From the NCBI GenBank assembly GCA_902630945.1, contig CACOWV010000003.1:1-64000 (forward strand): DNA of 64,000 nt, read 5' to 3'. The notes under the pieces were generated by a model. The model had not been told where the DNA came from. It did not search any database and saw nothing but the letters and a program-made list of their open reading frames with translations. Below, in pieces: positions 52,764 through 64,000 of this stretch; the first letter of the stretch is position 1; every line of letters begins with the position of its first letter. Both the position numbers and the translations under genes were made by a program. Source of the stretch: an uncultured Pelagibacteraceae bacterium (GTDB lineage: Bacteria > Pseudomonadota > Alphaproteobacteria > Pelagibacterales > Pelagibacteraceae).

Positions 52764-53165
52764 ATGTCATTTGCAGTAATACAAACAGGTGGAAAACAAT
52801 ACAAGGTAAAATCTGGTGAGATCTTAAAAATAGAGAAATTACCAAATTCAAATCCTGACACAAAAATAGAATTTAAGGAAATATTAGCTTACGGTGACGA
52901 TAAACTAATTGAAATTGGTGCACCAACAGTTCAAGGAGCTAAAGTAGAGGCTAATTTAATAAAGAATAGTAAAAATAGAACTGTTCTAATTTTTAAAAAA
53001 AGAAGAAGACAAAATTCGAGAAGAAAAAATGGACATAGACAAGAATATTCTATGATTAAAATTGACAAAATTTTTTCAAAGGACGGTAAGGTTTTATCTG
53101 AAGCTGAAAAGATTTCAAAGCCTTCAAAAAAAAAAGAAGAGCCTAAAAAAGAAGCAAATAAATAG
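52764..53165 (+). CDS. rplU: 50S ribosomal protein L21
   Basis: FAVIQTGGKQYKVKSGEILKIEKL at the N-terminus and KKRRRQNSRRKNGHRQEYSMIKI are characteristic of L21. At 133 residues it has a lysine-rich C-terminal extension beyond the usual 103. It binds 23S rRNA and heads a long co-directional run. Confidence 0.98.
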   Translation: MSFAVIQTGGKQYKVKSGEILKIEKLPNSNPDTKIEFKEILAYGDDKLIEIGAPTVQGAKVEANLIKNSKNRTVLIFKKRRRQNSRRKNGHRQEYSMIKIDKIFSKDGKVLSEAEKISKPSKKKEEPKKEANK

Positions 53166-53178
53166 TTGGTAATAAGAT

Positions 53179-53433
53179 ATGGCAACAAAAAAAGCAGGTG
53201 GATCATCTAGGAACGGTCGTGATAGTGCTGGCCGAAGACTTGGTGTCAAAAAATATGGCGGAGAAAGTGTTATACCTGGAAACATTATTGTTAGACAAAG
53301 AGGCACTAAAATTTTTCCTGGTGAAAACGTAGGTATGGGTAAAGATCACTCAATTTTTTCAGTGATTAAGGGTAAAGTAGTTTTTAAAAAAACTAAATCA
53401 GATAGAACTTTTGTTTCAGTAAAACCCAATTAA
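53179..53433 (+). CDS. rpmA: 50S ribosomal protein L27
   Basis: The 84-residue protein starts [20 protein letters not shown] and has [18 protein letters not shown], the L27 signature. Its N-terminal tail reaches the peptidyl-transferase centre. It follows rplU by 13 bases, as in most bacteria. Confidence 0.98.
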   Translation: MATKKAGGSSRNGRDSAGRRLGVKKYGGESVIPGNIIVRQRGTKIFPGENVGMGKDHSIFSVIKGKVVFKKTKSDRTFVSVKPN

Positions 53434-53461
53434 TAGTACAACTTAAAAATAGCGTTGTATT

Positions 53462-54445
53462 ATGAAATTCTTAGATCAAGTCAAAATTTATGTAAAAGCT
53501 GGTAACGGTGGTGATGGATCTCCGAGTTTTAGAAGAGAAAAATTTATTGAATTTGGAGGACCAGATGGTGGTGATGGCGGAAATGGTGGATCAATAATAT
53601 TAAAAGCTGAACAGAATTTAAATACATTAATTGATTTTAGGTATCAACAACACCATAAGGCAAAAAAAGGAGAGAATGGAAGAGGGCAAAATTGTACAGG
53701 CAAAAGAGGAGACAATCTTATTCTAAAAGTTCCTTTGGGCACCCAAGTTTTTGAGGAAGATAATAAAACTCTATTATACGATTTTACTAAAAGTAAAGAA
53801 GAATATATTGCTGCAGTTGGAGGTAAAGGAGGGCTTGGAAACACAAGGTTTAAAAGTTCAACAAACAGAGCTCCAAGAAAATTTACAAAAGGAACGAAAG
53901 GGGAAGAATATACTATTTGGCTTCAACTAAAAACTATTGCAGATATTGGTATAATAGGATTGCCAAATGCTGGTAAATCTAGTTTATTGGCAGCAATAAC
54001 TAATGCCAATCCAAAAATTGCAAATTATCAATTTACAACACTCAATCCAAATCTTGGTGTAGCTAATTATGATGACAAGGAGGTTACAATAGCTGATATA
54101 CCAGGTCTAGTAGAAGGTGCTCATAAAGGCGTAGGACTTGGAACGCAATTTTTAAAACATATTGAAAGATGTAAATCACTTCTCCATATGATTGACATAA
54201 CAAGTAAGAATCTTTTAGAAAACTACAAACAAGTTAAAAATGAATTAAAAAGTTATAGCTCTAAACTTGAAAAAAAAGAAGAGTTAGTTGTTTTAAATAA
54301 AATTGATTTGATTGATGAAGCTTTATTAAAAAAAATTATTAAAGATTTCAAAAAAAATATAAAAGGTGAGGTTTTTACATTATCTACCTTAGATAAAAAA
54401 TCTGTGTCAAAATTTAAATCAAAACTTATCAAATATGCAACTTAG
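53462..54445 (+). CDS. obgE: Obg-family GTPase ObgE/CgtA
   Basis: A ribosome-assembly GTPase of 327 residues. The glycine-rich Obg fold (VKAGNGGDGSPSFRREKF, GGPDGGDGGNGGS) fills the first 158 residues. The G domain has GLPNAGKSSLL, DIPGLVEGAHKGVGLG, and NKIDL. It lacks any long C-terminal extension. It overlaps proB by 11 bases. Confidence 0.97.
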   Translation: MKFLDQVKIYVKAGNGGDGSPSFRREKFIEFGGPDGGDGGNGGSIILKAEQNLNTLIDFRYQQHHKAKKGENGRGQNCTGKRGDNLILKVPLGTQVFEEDNKTLLYDFTKSKEEYIAAVGGKGGLGNTRFKSSTNRAPRKFTKGTKGEEYTIWLQLKTIADIGIIGLPNAGKSSLLAAITNANPKIANYQFTTLNPNLGVANYDDKEVTIADIPGLVEGAHKGVGLGTQFLKHIERCKSLLHMIDITSKNLLENYKQVKNELKSYSSKLEKKEELVVLNKIDLIDEALLKKIIKDFKKNIKGEVFTLSTLDKKSVSKFKSKLIKYAT

Positions 54446-55541
54446 TAACTCAAAAATAATAATCGTTAAAATTGGATCATCCTTACTTGTTGATAAAGAT
54501 AAAAAAGTAAGAAAAAAATGGTTGTTAAGCTTTGCAAAAGACATAAGAAATCTTAAAGATAAAAATAAAAAAGTTGTGATTGTGAGCTCAGGGTCTATAG
54601 CACTTGGCTGTAAAAAAATGGGCTATAATAAATCAAATCTAAAGTTAGATCAAAGTCAAGCAATAGCGTCTATTGGACAAATAGAGTTAATGAATTTATT
54701 TTCACAAACATTTTCAAAATATAAATTAAACATTTCTCAAATTTTATTAACTTTGGAAGATACAGAAGAAAGAAGAAGATCGATAAATGCAAAAAGAACT
54801 TTTGAAAATTTATTTAAGCTTAACTATATACCCATAGTTAACGAAAACGATACTATTGCTACATCTGAAATAAAATATGGTGATAACGACAGATTAGCTT
54901 CTAGAGTTGCACAAATTACTAATGCAGATACTTTAATCCTACTATCTGATGTAGACGGTTTATTCACCAAAAATCCAAAAAAATTTAAAGATGCAAGATT
55001 AATAAAGCAAGTTAATAACTTAAATAAAGACATAAGAAAAATCAAGATTGGAGGAACAAATCAGTTTGGTAGTGGTGGGATGAATACGAAAATTGAAGCT
55101 GCAAAAATTTGTAATTTAGCTGGATGCAACATGATAATATCAAATGGATTATATCTTAATCCAATTAATCAAATTGAGAAAAAAAATAATTGTACTTTGT
55201 TTATTTCAAAAATTTCAAAATTACATGCAAGAAAAAAATGGATTATCAGCTCTATTTCACCAAAGGGTGAATTAACTATTGATGATGGAGCGAAAAGAGC
55301 TCTAATAAATGGAAAAAGTCTACTGGCAGCGGGTATAAAAAAAGTTTCGGGAAAATTTAACAAGGGAGATCATATAAAAATTTTAGATTGTAAAAAAAAA
55401 GAATTTGCCAGAGGACTTAGCTCCTTTTCCTCTCAGGAGATAGGTAAAATTATGGGCTGCCAATCAAATGAAATTCAAAAAATTCTTGGATATGTCTCAA
55501 AATCTGAGGTAGTACACAAAGATGATATGGTGGAAGTGTAA
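54435..55541 (+). CDS. proB: Glutamate 5-kinase
   Basis: First enzyme of proline synthesis, phosphorylating glutamate. The amino-acid-kinase domain has VKIGSSLLVDK, VSSGSIALG, PIVNENDTIA and GTNQFGSGGMNTKI. A C-terminal PUA domain (GELTIDDGAKRAL ... SLLAAGIKKV) brings the total to 368 residues, the normal size. The stop overlaps the proA start by one base. Confidence 0.96.
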   Translation: MQLSNSKIIIVKIGSSLLVDKDKKVRKKWLLSFAKDIRNLKDKNKKVVIVSSGSIALGCKKMGYNKSNLKLDQSQAIASIGQIELMNLFSQTFSKYKLNISQILLTLEDTEERRRSINAKRTFENLFKLNYIPIVNENDTIATSEIKYGDNDRLASRVAQITNADTLILLSDVDGLFTKNPKKFKDARLIKQVNNLNKDIRKIKIGGTNQFGSGGMNTKIEAAKICNLAGCNMIISNGLYLNPINQIEKKNNCTLFISKISKLHARKKWIISSISPKGELTIDDGAKRALINGKSLLAAGIKKVSGKFNKGDHIKILDCKKKEFARGLSSFSSQEIGKIMGCQSNEIQKILGYVSKSEVVHKDDMVEV

Positions 55542-56791
55542 TGAAAAATTTAATACTTAATATTGGTAAAAAATCCAGAAAAGCATTTTCAGTTAATCTT
55601 ACTACAAAAAAAAAGAATAAAGTTTTAAAAGATTATTATCAATTAATTTATAAAGAAAAAAAAAATATAATTAATGAGAATAAAAAAGATATCAGAATAG
55701 CTATAAACAAAAGATTAAAAAGAAATATCATAAAAAGACTTGAACTGAATAATGAAAAAATTTTAGGGTTAATAGACACTATTAAAAATGTAGTCAAACT
55801 TAAAGATCCAACTAACGTAACTTTAAAAAAATGGAAGAGGCCTAATGGATTAAATATTTCAAAAATAACAGTTCCTATAGGAGTGATTGGTGTCATTTAT
55901 GAAAGTAGACCAAATGTTACTTCAGATGTAGCATCTTTATGTTTTAAATCTGGAAATCCAGTAATTTTAAAAGGTGGATCTGAGGCCTATTACTCAAATC
56001 GTATTCTTTCAAAATTATTTAGAAATTCTCTAAAAAAAAATAAGATTGATCAAAATTTTGTTCAATTTATTAATCTCAAAGATAGAAAAGTTGTTGATAT
56101 ACTTTTAACAAAAATGAGTAAATTTATAGACATTATCATTCCAAGAGGTGGAAAAGGTTTAGTCAAAAAAGTACAAAATATTTCTCATGTTCCTATAGTT
56201 GGTCATCTTGAGGGTATTTGTCACACTTATGTAGATAAAGATGCAAATCAAAAAATGGCAATCGATGTTGTTCATAATGCTAAATTAAGGAATACTGCAA
56301 TTTGTGGTGCAACAGAGACTGTTCTCATACACGAAAAAATTATAAAAAAAATAGGATTACCAATTCTTAAAAATTTAGAAAAAAATGGATGTAAAATTAT
56401 TGGTGATAATAAAATTAAAAAAATTTATAAAAAAAATATCCAAAAAGCGACCAATAAAGATTGGTCAAAAGAATATTTGTCATCAACCGTATCTGTAAAG
56501 TCAGTAAAGAATATTAATGAAGCTATCAATCATATAAATAAATTTGGAACAATGCATACTGACTCTATCATCACAAAAAACCAAAAGTCTGCAAAAAAAT
56601 TTTTAAAAGCAGTAAAAAGTTCTATTGCAATGCACAATACTTCTACTCAATTTGCTGATGGAGGTGAATTTGGTTTTGGTGGTGAGGTAGGTATCTCTAC
56701 AAGTGTTTTACCACCGCGAGGACCAGTAGGTTTAGAACAGTTAGTTTCTTACAAATATCAAATTACAAGCCAAGGGAAAATAAGGAATTAA
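55541..56791 (+). CDS. proA: Gamma-glutamyl phosphate reductase
   Basis: Second enzyme of proline synthesis, reducing glutamyl phosphate with NADPH. The 416-residue aldehyde-dehydrogenase-fold protein has PIGVIGVIYESRPNVTSDVASL, IIPRGGKGLVKKV, and the catalytic Cys in LRNTAICGATE. The ending FGGEVGISTSVLPPRGPVGLEQL is typical. Confidence 0.96.
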   Translation: MKNLILNIGKKSRKAFSVNLTTKKKNKVLKDYYQLIYKEKKNIINENKKDIRIAINKRLKRNIIKRLELNNEKILGLIDTIKNVVKLKDPTNVTLKKWKRPNGLNISKITVPIGVIGVIYESRPNVTSDVASLCFKSGNPVILKGGSEAYYSNRILSKLFRNSLKKNKIDQNFVQFINLKDRKVVDILLTKMSKFIDIIIPRGGKGLVKKVQNISHVPIVGHLEGICHTYVDKDANQKMAIDVVHNAKLRNTAICGATETVLIHEKIIKKIGLPILKNLEKNGCKIIGDNKIKKIYKKNIQKATNKDWSKEYLSSTVSVKSVKNINEAINHINKFGTMHTDSIITKNQKSAKKFLKAVKSSIAMHNTSTQFADGGEFGFGGEVGISTSVLPPRGPVGLEQLVSYKYQITSQGKIRN

Positions 56792-56792
56792 T

Positions 56793-57314
56793 TTGAAAAA
56801 AAATAAAAAAAAAATTGGTATCCTTGGTGGCTCATTTGATCCAGCTCATAAAGGCCATTTAATAATATCTAAAGAGGCGGCAAAAAAATTCAAACTGAAA
56901 CAAATAATATGGGCTATAACAAAAAAAAATCCCTTTAAAAAACATAGCAAAAAAAATTTAGGTGAAAGAATCAAATATTGCAAGAAAGTAATTGGTAAAA
57001 TAAAATTTATAAAAGTGGGATTTTATGAAAACATAATCAAGTCAAACAAAACTATAGATTTGATTAATTTCTTTTCAAAGAATAAGAATTATCAAATTTA
57101 TTTTATTATGGGTGCTGACAACCTCATAAATTTTCACAAATGGCACAAATGGAAAATAATTTCAAAAAAATGTAATATTTTAGTTTTTGATCGTCACGGT
57201 TACAAAAGAAAGTCTTTAAATTCAAGTACATTTAAAAGATTAAATAAGAAAAATTTAGAATTTGTAAAATTTAAAAAAGTCAATATTTCATCTTCTCAAT
57301 TGAGAAAAATTTGA
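56793..57314 (+). CDS. nadD: Nicotinate-nucleotide adenylyltransferase
   Basis: Makes deamido-NAD from nicotinate mononucleotide. GILGGSFDPAHKGHL carries the HxGH-type nucleotidyltransferase motif, and FIMGADNLINFHKWHKWKII follows. The end has the ISSSQLRK variant of the ISSTxIR motif. The start must be TTG, as no ATG lies before the conserved motif. At 173 residues it is compact. Confidence 0.93.
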   Translation: MKKNKKKIGILGGSFDPAHKGHLIISKEAAKKFKLKQIIWAITKKNPFKKHSKKNLGERIKYCKKVIGKIKFIKVGFYENIIKSNKTIDLINFFSKNKNYQIYFIMGADNLINFHKWHKWKIISKKCNILVFDRHGYKRKSLNSSTFKRLNKKNLEFVKFKKVNISSSQLRKI

Positions 57315-57331
57315 TAGTCTGAATTTAATTA

Positions 57332-57682
57332 ATGGATAAAATTTCTGATTTAAAACAAGTCGTTATTCAAACTCTAGATTTAAATAAAGCGCAAGATATT
57401 ATCAGTATTGATCTTAAGGATAAAAGTTCAATGGCAGATTACATGATTATTGCTAGTGGTACGTCCTCAAGGCATATACAGTCTTTATCAGAACAAGTTT
57501 TAGAAAAGCTTAAAGATAATGGTATTAAAGAATCTAAAATCGAAGGAAAAGAAAGTACTGAATGGAAATTAGTAGATGGAATTGACTTGATAATTCATAT
57601 TTTTCATCCTGAAAAAAGGAAATTTTATGAACTTGAAAAAATGTGGTCAGAATTAATACCCAAAGAAAAGTTAATAATATGA
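57332..57682 (+). CDS. rsfS: Ribosomal silencing factor RsfS
   Basis: A 116-residue Iojap/DUF143 protein that binds L14 and blocks subunit joining when nutrients are short. KAQDIISIDLKDKSSMADYMIIASGTSSRHIQSL and EWKLVDGIDLIIHIFHPEKRKFYELEKMW are diagnostic. It overlaps ctpA by 4 bases; rlmH, which often comes next in this lineage, is not present here. Confidence 0.95.
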   Translation: MDKISDLKQVVIQTLDLNKAQDIISIDLKDKSSMADYMIIASGTSSRHIQSLSEQVLEKLKDNGIKESKIEGKESTEWKLVDGIDLIIHIFHPEKRKFYELEKMWSELIPKEKLII

Positions 57683-58815
57683 TTTTAAAAAAAAGTTATA
57701 CTATATTTTTATTTTTAATTTTATCTATGCAGATTGCATATACTTCGGAAAAAGATATTTATGAAAAAATTGACTTATTTGGAGAAGTTCTTGAAAAAAT
57801 AAATAAAGAATACGTGGATGAAGTGAATCAATCAGATAGTATGGATTCTGCTATTAATGGTCTCCTCCAATCATTAGATCCTTACTCTGCCTATATGTCA
57901 CCTGAAATTCTTAATGAAATGCAAACTGAAACAAGTGGTGAATTTGGCGGACTTGGAATTGAAGTAAGTATGGAGTCTGGAGTTGTCAAAGTAATTTCTC
58001 CCATAGATGATACTCCTGCATCTAGGGCAGGTATTAAAGCTGGAGATTATATAGTTAAAATTAATGACATCCAGGTACAAGGCAAATCATTAAGTGAGGC
58101 TGTTGATTTAATGAGAGGACCTGTAGGATCAGGTATAGAATTAACAATTAGACGAAGAGGACAAAAAAAAGCTCTTACATTTTTTATCACACGTGAAATT
58201 ATTCAAATTCAATCTGTTAAAGCTGATCTTTTAGAAAAAAATATCGGATATATTCGATTAACTTCTTTTAACGAAAATAGTGGAAGACAGATTAAGCAAG
58301 AAATAGAAAAATTTGAAAAAAATAGTAGTATCAATGCATATATATTAGATCTTAGAAATAATCCTGGTGGTTTGCTTTCTCAAGCTATAAAGATTTCTGA
58401 TTTTTTTCTTGATGACGGTGAAATAGTATCAACAAAAAGTAGAAAAAAGTCTGAAAATAGAAAATGGTTTGCAAACCAAGGAGATTTAACAAATGGGAAA
58501 ATAATTTTAGTATTGATTAATTATGGATCTGCTTCAGCATCTGAAATTGTAGCAGGAGCCTTAAAAGATCATAAAAGGGCAATAATATTAGGGGAAAATA
58601 GTTACGGAAAAGGTTCCGTCCAATCCATAATTCCTTTGAAAAATAAAGGAGCAATAAGGTTGACAGTTGCTAAGTATTATCTTCCATCTGGAAAATCGAT
58701 TTCAGAGGTTGGAGTTTCACCTGATATTGAAATTACCGAAGACTCAGACAATTTCAAAATAAAAACTGATACTGATAATCAACTAAACTACGCCATTAAA
58801 TTAATTAATGGTTAA
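57679..58815 (+). CDS. ctpA: Carboxy-terminal processing protease (S41)
   Basis: A periplasmic serine protease of 378 residues. A signal peptide (ILKKSYTIFLFLILSMQIAYT) precedes the S41 N-terminal helices and a PDZ domain (GGLGIEVSME ... GDYIVKINDIQV). The catalytic Ser is in YGSASASEIVAGAL and the Lys in GENSYGKGSVQS. It trims C-termini of envelope proteins. I used the ATG at 57679 since it starts the signal peptide. Confidence 0.94.
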   Translation: MILKKSYTIFLFLILSMQIAYTSEKDIYEKIDLFGEVLEKINKEYVDEVNQSDSMDSAINGLLQSLDPYSAYMSPEILNEMQTETSGEFGGLGIEVSMESGVVKVISPIDDTPASRAGIKAGDYIVKINDIQVQGKSLSEAVDLMRGPVGSGIELTIRRRGQKKALTFFITREIIQIQSVKADLLEKNIGYIRLTSFNENSGRQIKQEIEKFEKNSSINAYILDLRNNPGGLLSQAIKISDFFLDDGEIVSTKSRKKSENRKWFANQGDLTNGKIILVLINYGSASASEIVAGALKDHKRAIILGENSYGKGSVQSIIPLKNKGAIRLTVAKYYLPSGKSISEVGVSPDIEITEDSDNFKIKTDTDNQLNYAIKLING

Positions 58816-58816
58816 A

Positions 58817-59293
58817 ATGAATGAAAAATTTAAAAATTTACCTTTTAGAAATGGTGTAGGTATTGTTGTTTTAAATAAAGATAATAAAGTTTTTGTCGCA
58901 AAAAGAATTGATAATCCAAAAAATTTTTGGCAAATGCCACAAGGTGGCGTTGATGACGGTGAAAACTTTTTTAATGCTGCTCTAAGAGAATTGGAGGAAG
59001 AAACAGGAATGAAAAAAGTTAAATTAATTCAAGAATTAGATGGTATAATGACCTATGAGCTTCCTAACCATTTATTGGGTATAATTTGGAAAGGAAAATA
59101 TAAAGGACAAAAACAAAAATGGTTTTTAATGAGGTATTTAGGAAGTGATGATGAAATAAATATTCAAACAAACAAACCGGAGTTTTTAGAGTGGAAGTGG
59201 ATTGATTTAGATATGATAACTGAAGTGGTAGTAGACTTTAAACTACATATATATAAAGAGCTCAAAAAAAAAATTAAAAAAATAATTAATTAA
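58817..59293 (+). CDS. rppH: RNA pyrophosphohydrolase (Nudix)
   Basis: Removes pyrophosphate from mRNA 5' ends to start decay. NPKNFWQMPQGGVDDGEN leads into the Nudix box with REL-EEETG. The later ILGIIWKGKYKGQKQKWFLMRY and PEFLEWKWIDLD are typical of RppH. An alternative ATG at 58808 overlaps the ctpA stop. The last 8 bases overlap the convergent atpC. Confidence 0.94.
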   Translation: MNEKFKNLPFRNGVGIVVLNKDNKVFVAKRIDNPKNFWQMPQGGVDDGENFFNAALRELEEETGMKKVKLIQELDGIMTYELPNHLLGIIWKGKYKGQKQKWFLMRYLGSDDEINIQTNKPEFLEWKWIDLDMITEVVVDFKLHIYKELKKKIKKIIN

Positions 59294-59677
59294 GATTCCG
59301 AAGAACTTCAATTTTCTTTTCAGACAAATATTTTAATTGATCAGAAATTCCAGGTTTACTTGATTCTTCCTCCGCAACTTTAATTAAATCTTGTACTTTT
59401 TGTTTTTCCATATCGTCTAAATTAAAAATAGAGCTTGTTAAAATTGACAAATTATTATTTGTAAATTCAACTATTCCATCTTCCACATAAAATTTTTCTT
59501 CTCCTGACTTAGAATAAATTGTGATTATACCTGGTCTTAAAAAGGAGATTATAGATATATGGTCTTTGAGAATTCCCATTTCTCCTTCAAAAGCAGGAAT
59601 CACTACTTCAATTATATTATCTTTAGAGAAAAAAGATTTCTCAGGATTAATTATTTCTATCTTAAATTCCTCACCCA

Positions 59678-59678
<1 letters not shown>
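59286..59678 (-). CDS. atpC: ATP synthase F1 epsilon subunit
   Basis: The 130-residue protein has KIEIINPEKSFFSKDNIIEVVIPAFEGEMGIL and ISFLRPGIITIY, the beta-sandwich of epsilon. A helical C-terminal part (VQDLIKVAEEESSKPG) follows. Epsilon is part of the central stalk and can inhibit ATP hydrolysis. It is last in the operon and shares one base with atpD (TAATG). Confidence 0.95.
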
Positions 59679-61974
<2,296 letters not shown>

Positions 61975-61982
61975 AAAAATAT

Positions 61983-63518
61983 TTAAGATTTAAGAATTTT
62001 TTTTAAATTAGTAATTGCCTCAATTAAATTTTTTTCAGAATTCTCGTCTAATTTCCCTGAACTTATAATTGAATCTATAATTTCTGGGTGATCAGATTTA
62101 CATTTCTCAATTATTTTATTTTCAAAATCAGCAATATCTTTTAAATCAATATCATCAAGGTAGCCTTTAACACCACAAAATACTGAGATTACTTGTTCTG
62201 CTACGGTCATAGGAGAATATTGTTTTTGTTTTAAAAGTTCAGTTAATTTAGAACCTCTATTAAGAAGTTGTTGAGTTGAGGCATCTAGATCGGATCCAAA
62301 TTGAGCAAATGCTGCCATTTCTCTATACTGAGCTAGCTCAAGTTTCATTGAACCTGATACTTTTTTCATTGCCTTTGTTTGAGCTGCAGATCCCACCCTA
62401 GATACGGATAATCCAACATTAATAGCTGGTCTAATTCCTTGATTAAACAATTCTGTTTCTAAAAATATTTGCCCATCAGTAATTGAAATTACATTTGTTG
62501 GAATATAGGCTGACACATCTCCTCCTTGAGTTTCAATTATTGGTAGAGCTGTTAAAGATCCTCCACCATGTTCATCACTTAATTTTGCAGCTCTTTCAAG
62601 AAGACGACTATGCAAATAAAAAACATCGCCTGGATATGCTTCTCTGCCTGGGGGTCTTCTTAAAATCAGTGACATTTGTCTATAAGCCACAGCTTGTTTT
62701 GAAAGATCATCATAAATAATTAATGCATGCATTCCATTATCTCTAAAAAACTCACCCATTGCACAACCTGTGTAAGGAGCTAAAAATTGTAAGGGCGCTG
62801 AATCTGAGGCTGTTGCGGCTACTATTGTTGTATATTCCATAGCCCCAGCTTCTTCTAGTGTTTTTTGAATTTGTCTTACTGTTGATCTTTTTTGTCCTAC
62901 AGCAACATAAATACAGTAAAGTTTTTGTTTTTCATCACCCGACTCATTTATTTTTTTTTGATTAATAATTGCATCAATTGCAACAGCTGTTTTTCCAGTT
63001 TGTCTATCACCAATAATTAATTCCCTTTGACCTCTTCCAATCGGAACAAGGCTATCAATTGATTTTAGTCCTGTTTGCATTGGCTCACTAACAGATTGTC
63101 TCGGAATAATTCCAGGTGCCTTTACCTCTACTCTACTTTTTTTTACACCTTTTTCTAATACACCTTTTCCATCAATTGGATTACCTAATCCGTCAACAAC
63201 TCTTCCTAACAATTCTTTTCCTACTGGTGTATCAACAATGCTTCCAGTTCTTTTAACAATATCTCCTTCTTTTATATTTCGATCATCTCCAAAAATTACT
63301 ACCCCAACATTTTCACTCTCTAAATTTAAAGCCATTCCTTTTGAACCATCTGAAAATTCAACCATTTCTCCAGCTTGAACATTATCTAAACCATAAATTC
63401 TAGCTATTCCATCACCTACAGATAAAACTTGTCCTACTTCAGAAACTTCTGTTTTCTCTCCAAAATTTTTAATTTGTTCTTTTAATATTTTAGTAACTTC
63501 TGAAGGATTAATTTCCAT
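61983..63518 (-). CDS. atpA: ATP synthase F1 alpha subunit
   Basis: Regulatory nucleotide-binding subunit of F1, 511 residues. The Walker A motif is [15 protein letters not shown], with [37 protein letters not shown] and [18 protein letters not shown] further on. The N-terminal helix that contacts delta is present. Confidence 0.99.
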   Translation of the reverse strand: MEINPSEVTKILKEQIKNFGEKTEVSEVGQVLSVGDGIARIYGLDNVQAGEMVEFSDGSKGMALNLESENVGVVIFGDDRNIKEGDIVKRTGSIVDTPVGKELLGRVVDGLGNPIDGKGVLEKGVKKSRVEVKAPGIIPRQSVSEPMQTGLKSIDSLVPIGRGQRELIIGDRQTGKTAVAIDAIINQKKINESGDEKQKLYCIYVAVGQKRSTVRQIQKTLEEAGAMEYTTIVAATASDSAPLQFLAPYTGCAMGEFFRDNGMHALIIYDDLSKQAVAYRQMSLILRRPPGREAYPGDVFYLHSRLLERAAKLSDEHGGGSLTALPIIETQGGDVSAYIPTNVISITDGQIFLETELFNQGIRPAINVGLSVSRVGSAAQTKAMKKVSGSMKLELAQYREMAAFAQFGSDLDASTQQLLNRGSKLTELLKQKQYSPMTVAEQVISVFCGVKGYLDDIDLKDIADFENKIIEKCKSDHPEIIDSIISSGKLDENSEKNLIEAITNLKKILKS

Positions 63519-63519
63519 A

Positions 63520-64000
63520 TTATGCCTCTATCATTCTATTTTCGATTTGTTTTAGTTTATTTTTAATAGAGGTGTCAATCATTATGCTACCTACTTGAAT
63601 AACTAAACCTCCAATTAAACTTTGATCATGATTATAATTTAATTTTATCTTAGAATTAAAATTATTTGACAATTCATTTTTAATTTTAATAAGTTCTTCT
63701 TGATTTAAATCTTTTGCAGATCTTATCTCTGCTTTGAGCTCACCTCTTTTTTCTGAACATATTTCATTAAAACTTTTAAGTATTTGTTTTAAATAAAAAA
63801 ACCTTCTTTTAATTATTAAGAAACTTAAAAAATTTTTAAATAAATTATCTAGTTCAAAATTATTATGTATCTTATTAATTATATTTATTAAAACATCTTG
63901 TCCTACAGTAGGATCTTTAATTAAATTTCTAAAATCTTTGTTTTTTAAAATCAAATCCAGAAAAGCAGATGAGTTTTTTTCCACTTGATTAAGCGAATTA
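63520..64000 (-). CDS. atpH: ATP synthase F1 delta subunit, 3' part
   Basis: Peripheral-stalk subunit linking F1 to Fo. The frame stays open to the window end, so the true start lies beyond it; a GTG at 63984 is internal, as family-like sequence ([17 protein letters not shown]) runs through it. The closing [27 protein letters not shown] matches the delta C-terminus. It is the first F1 gene of the operon visible here. Confidence 0.95.
   Translation of the reverse strand, partial: NSLNQVEKNSSAFLDLILKNKDFRNLIKDPTVGQDVLINIINKIHNNFELDNLFKNFLSFLIIKRRFFYLKQILKSFNEICSEKRGELKAEIRSAKDLNQEELIKIKNELSNNFNSKIKLNYNHDQSLIGGLVIQVGSIMIDTSIKNKLKQIENRMIEA

Noticed and set aside
62483-62719. Forward ORF of 78 codons opposite atpA
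   Set aside because: It is a shadow of the conserved atpA frame; its composition (many Leu/His/Gln) is that of a complementary-strand reading.

Overview
This window looks like chromosome of a SAR11-clade alphaproteobacterium (Candidatus Pelagibacter or a close relative). The sequence is strongly AT-rich and lysine/isoleucine/asparagine-heavy. Intergenic space is tiny, with no gene-free stretch over 300 bases, and neighbouring genes often overlap at start or stop codons. No insertion sequences, phage genes, CRISPR arrays, rRNA or tRNA genes were seen. Lineage signs are a class I lysyl-tRNA synthetase, ChvG/ChvI- and RegA-type regulators, a SAM-II riboswitch in front of metX, and the order rplU-rpmA-obgE-proBA-nadD-rsfS-ctpA-rppH.

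Layout. 1-5 kb: 3' end of groEL with its terminator, a 36-residue basic ORF, a putative methyltransferase, typA, a YczE-type membrane protein and an exported DUF6134-like protein. 5-13.3 kb: pmbA/tldD, a DCC thiol protein, two unknown proteins (one with an extreme poly-lysine tail), cfa, a DapA-like lyase, a GT9 glycosyltransferase and a membrane J-domain protein. 13.3-21 kb: oligopeptidase B, hsp20 with a heat-shock-type promoter, a BamE-like lipoprotein, a purine permease facing a phosphoribosyltransferase, a GT17 glycosyltransferase, a DUF1330 protein, an AlkA-type glycosylase and an EamA transporter. 21-27.3 kb: msrA, a sulfurtransferase, an RND efflux adaptor and an RND pump broken by a one-base frameshift, a lytic transglycosylase and a VanZ-like protein.

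27.3-37.7 kb: gpmA, then the reverse-strand set tsaE-amgK-murU, ahcY, chvI-chvG and polA, followed by bioY and regA. 37.8-40.9 kb: a polyamine operon (ornithine decarboxylase with one in-frame stop, a deoxyhypusine-synthase-like enzyme, an agmatinase-family ureohydrolase). 41-50 kb: a VUT-family transporter, rpmB, pyrD, lysS, trkH, ampG, an NlpC/P60 endopeptidase, and hisC-tyrA. 50-52.7 kb: SAM-II riboswitch, metX, metW, gloB. 52.7-59.3 kb: the rplU-to-rppH run. 59.3-64 kb: the F1 ATP synthase operon on the reverse strand (atpH-A-G-D-C), with atpH cut by the window end.

How the genes connect. metX and metW make O-acetylhomoserine for methionine under SAM feedback, and ahcY handles the SAM by-product. 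AmpG, an NlpC/P60 peptidase, an SLT-type lytic enzyme, AmgK and MurU together suggest peptidoglycan turnover and recycling. The purine permease and phosphoribosyltransferase fit purine salvage. Two genes are disrupted by single-base events (RND pump and ornithine decarboxylase), each with intact family motifs on both sides. That points to a very recent mutation, a sequence error, or recoding. Functions are assigned from motifs and recalled family patterns; no database search was run.
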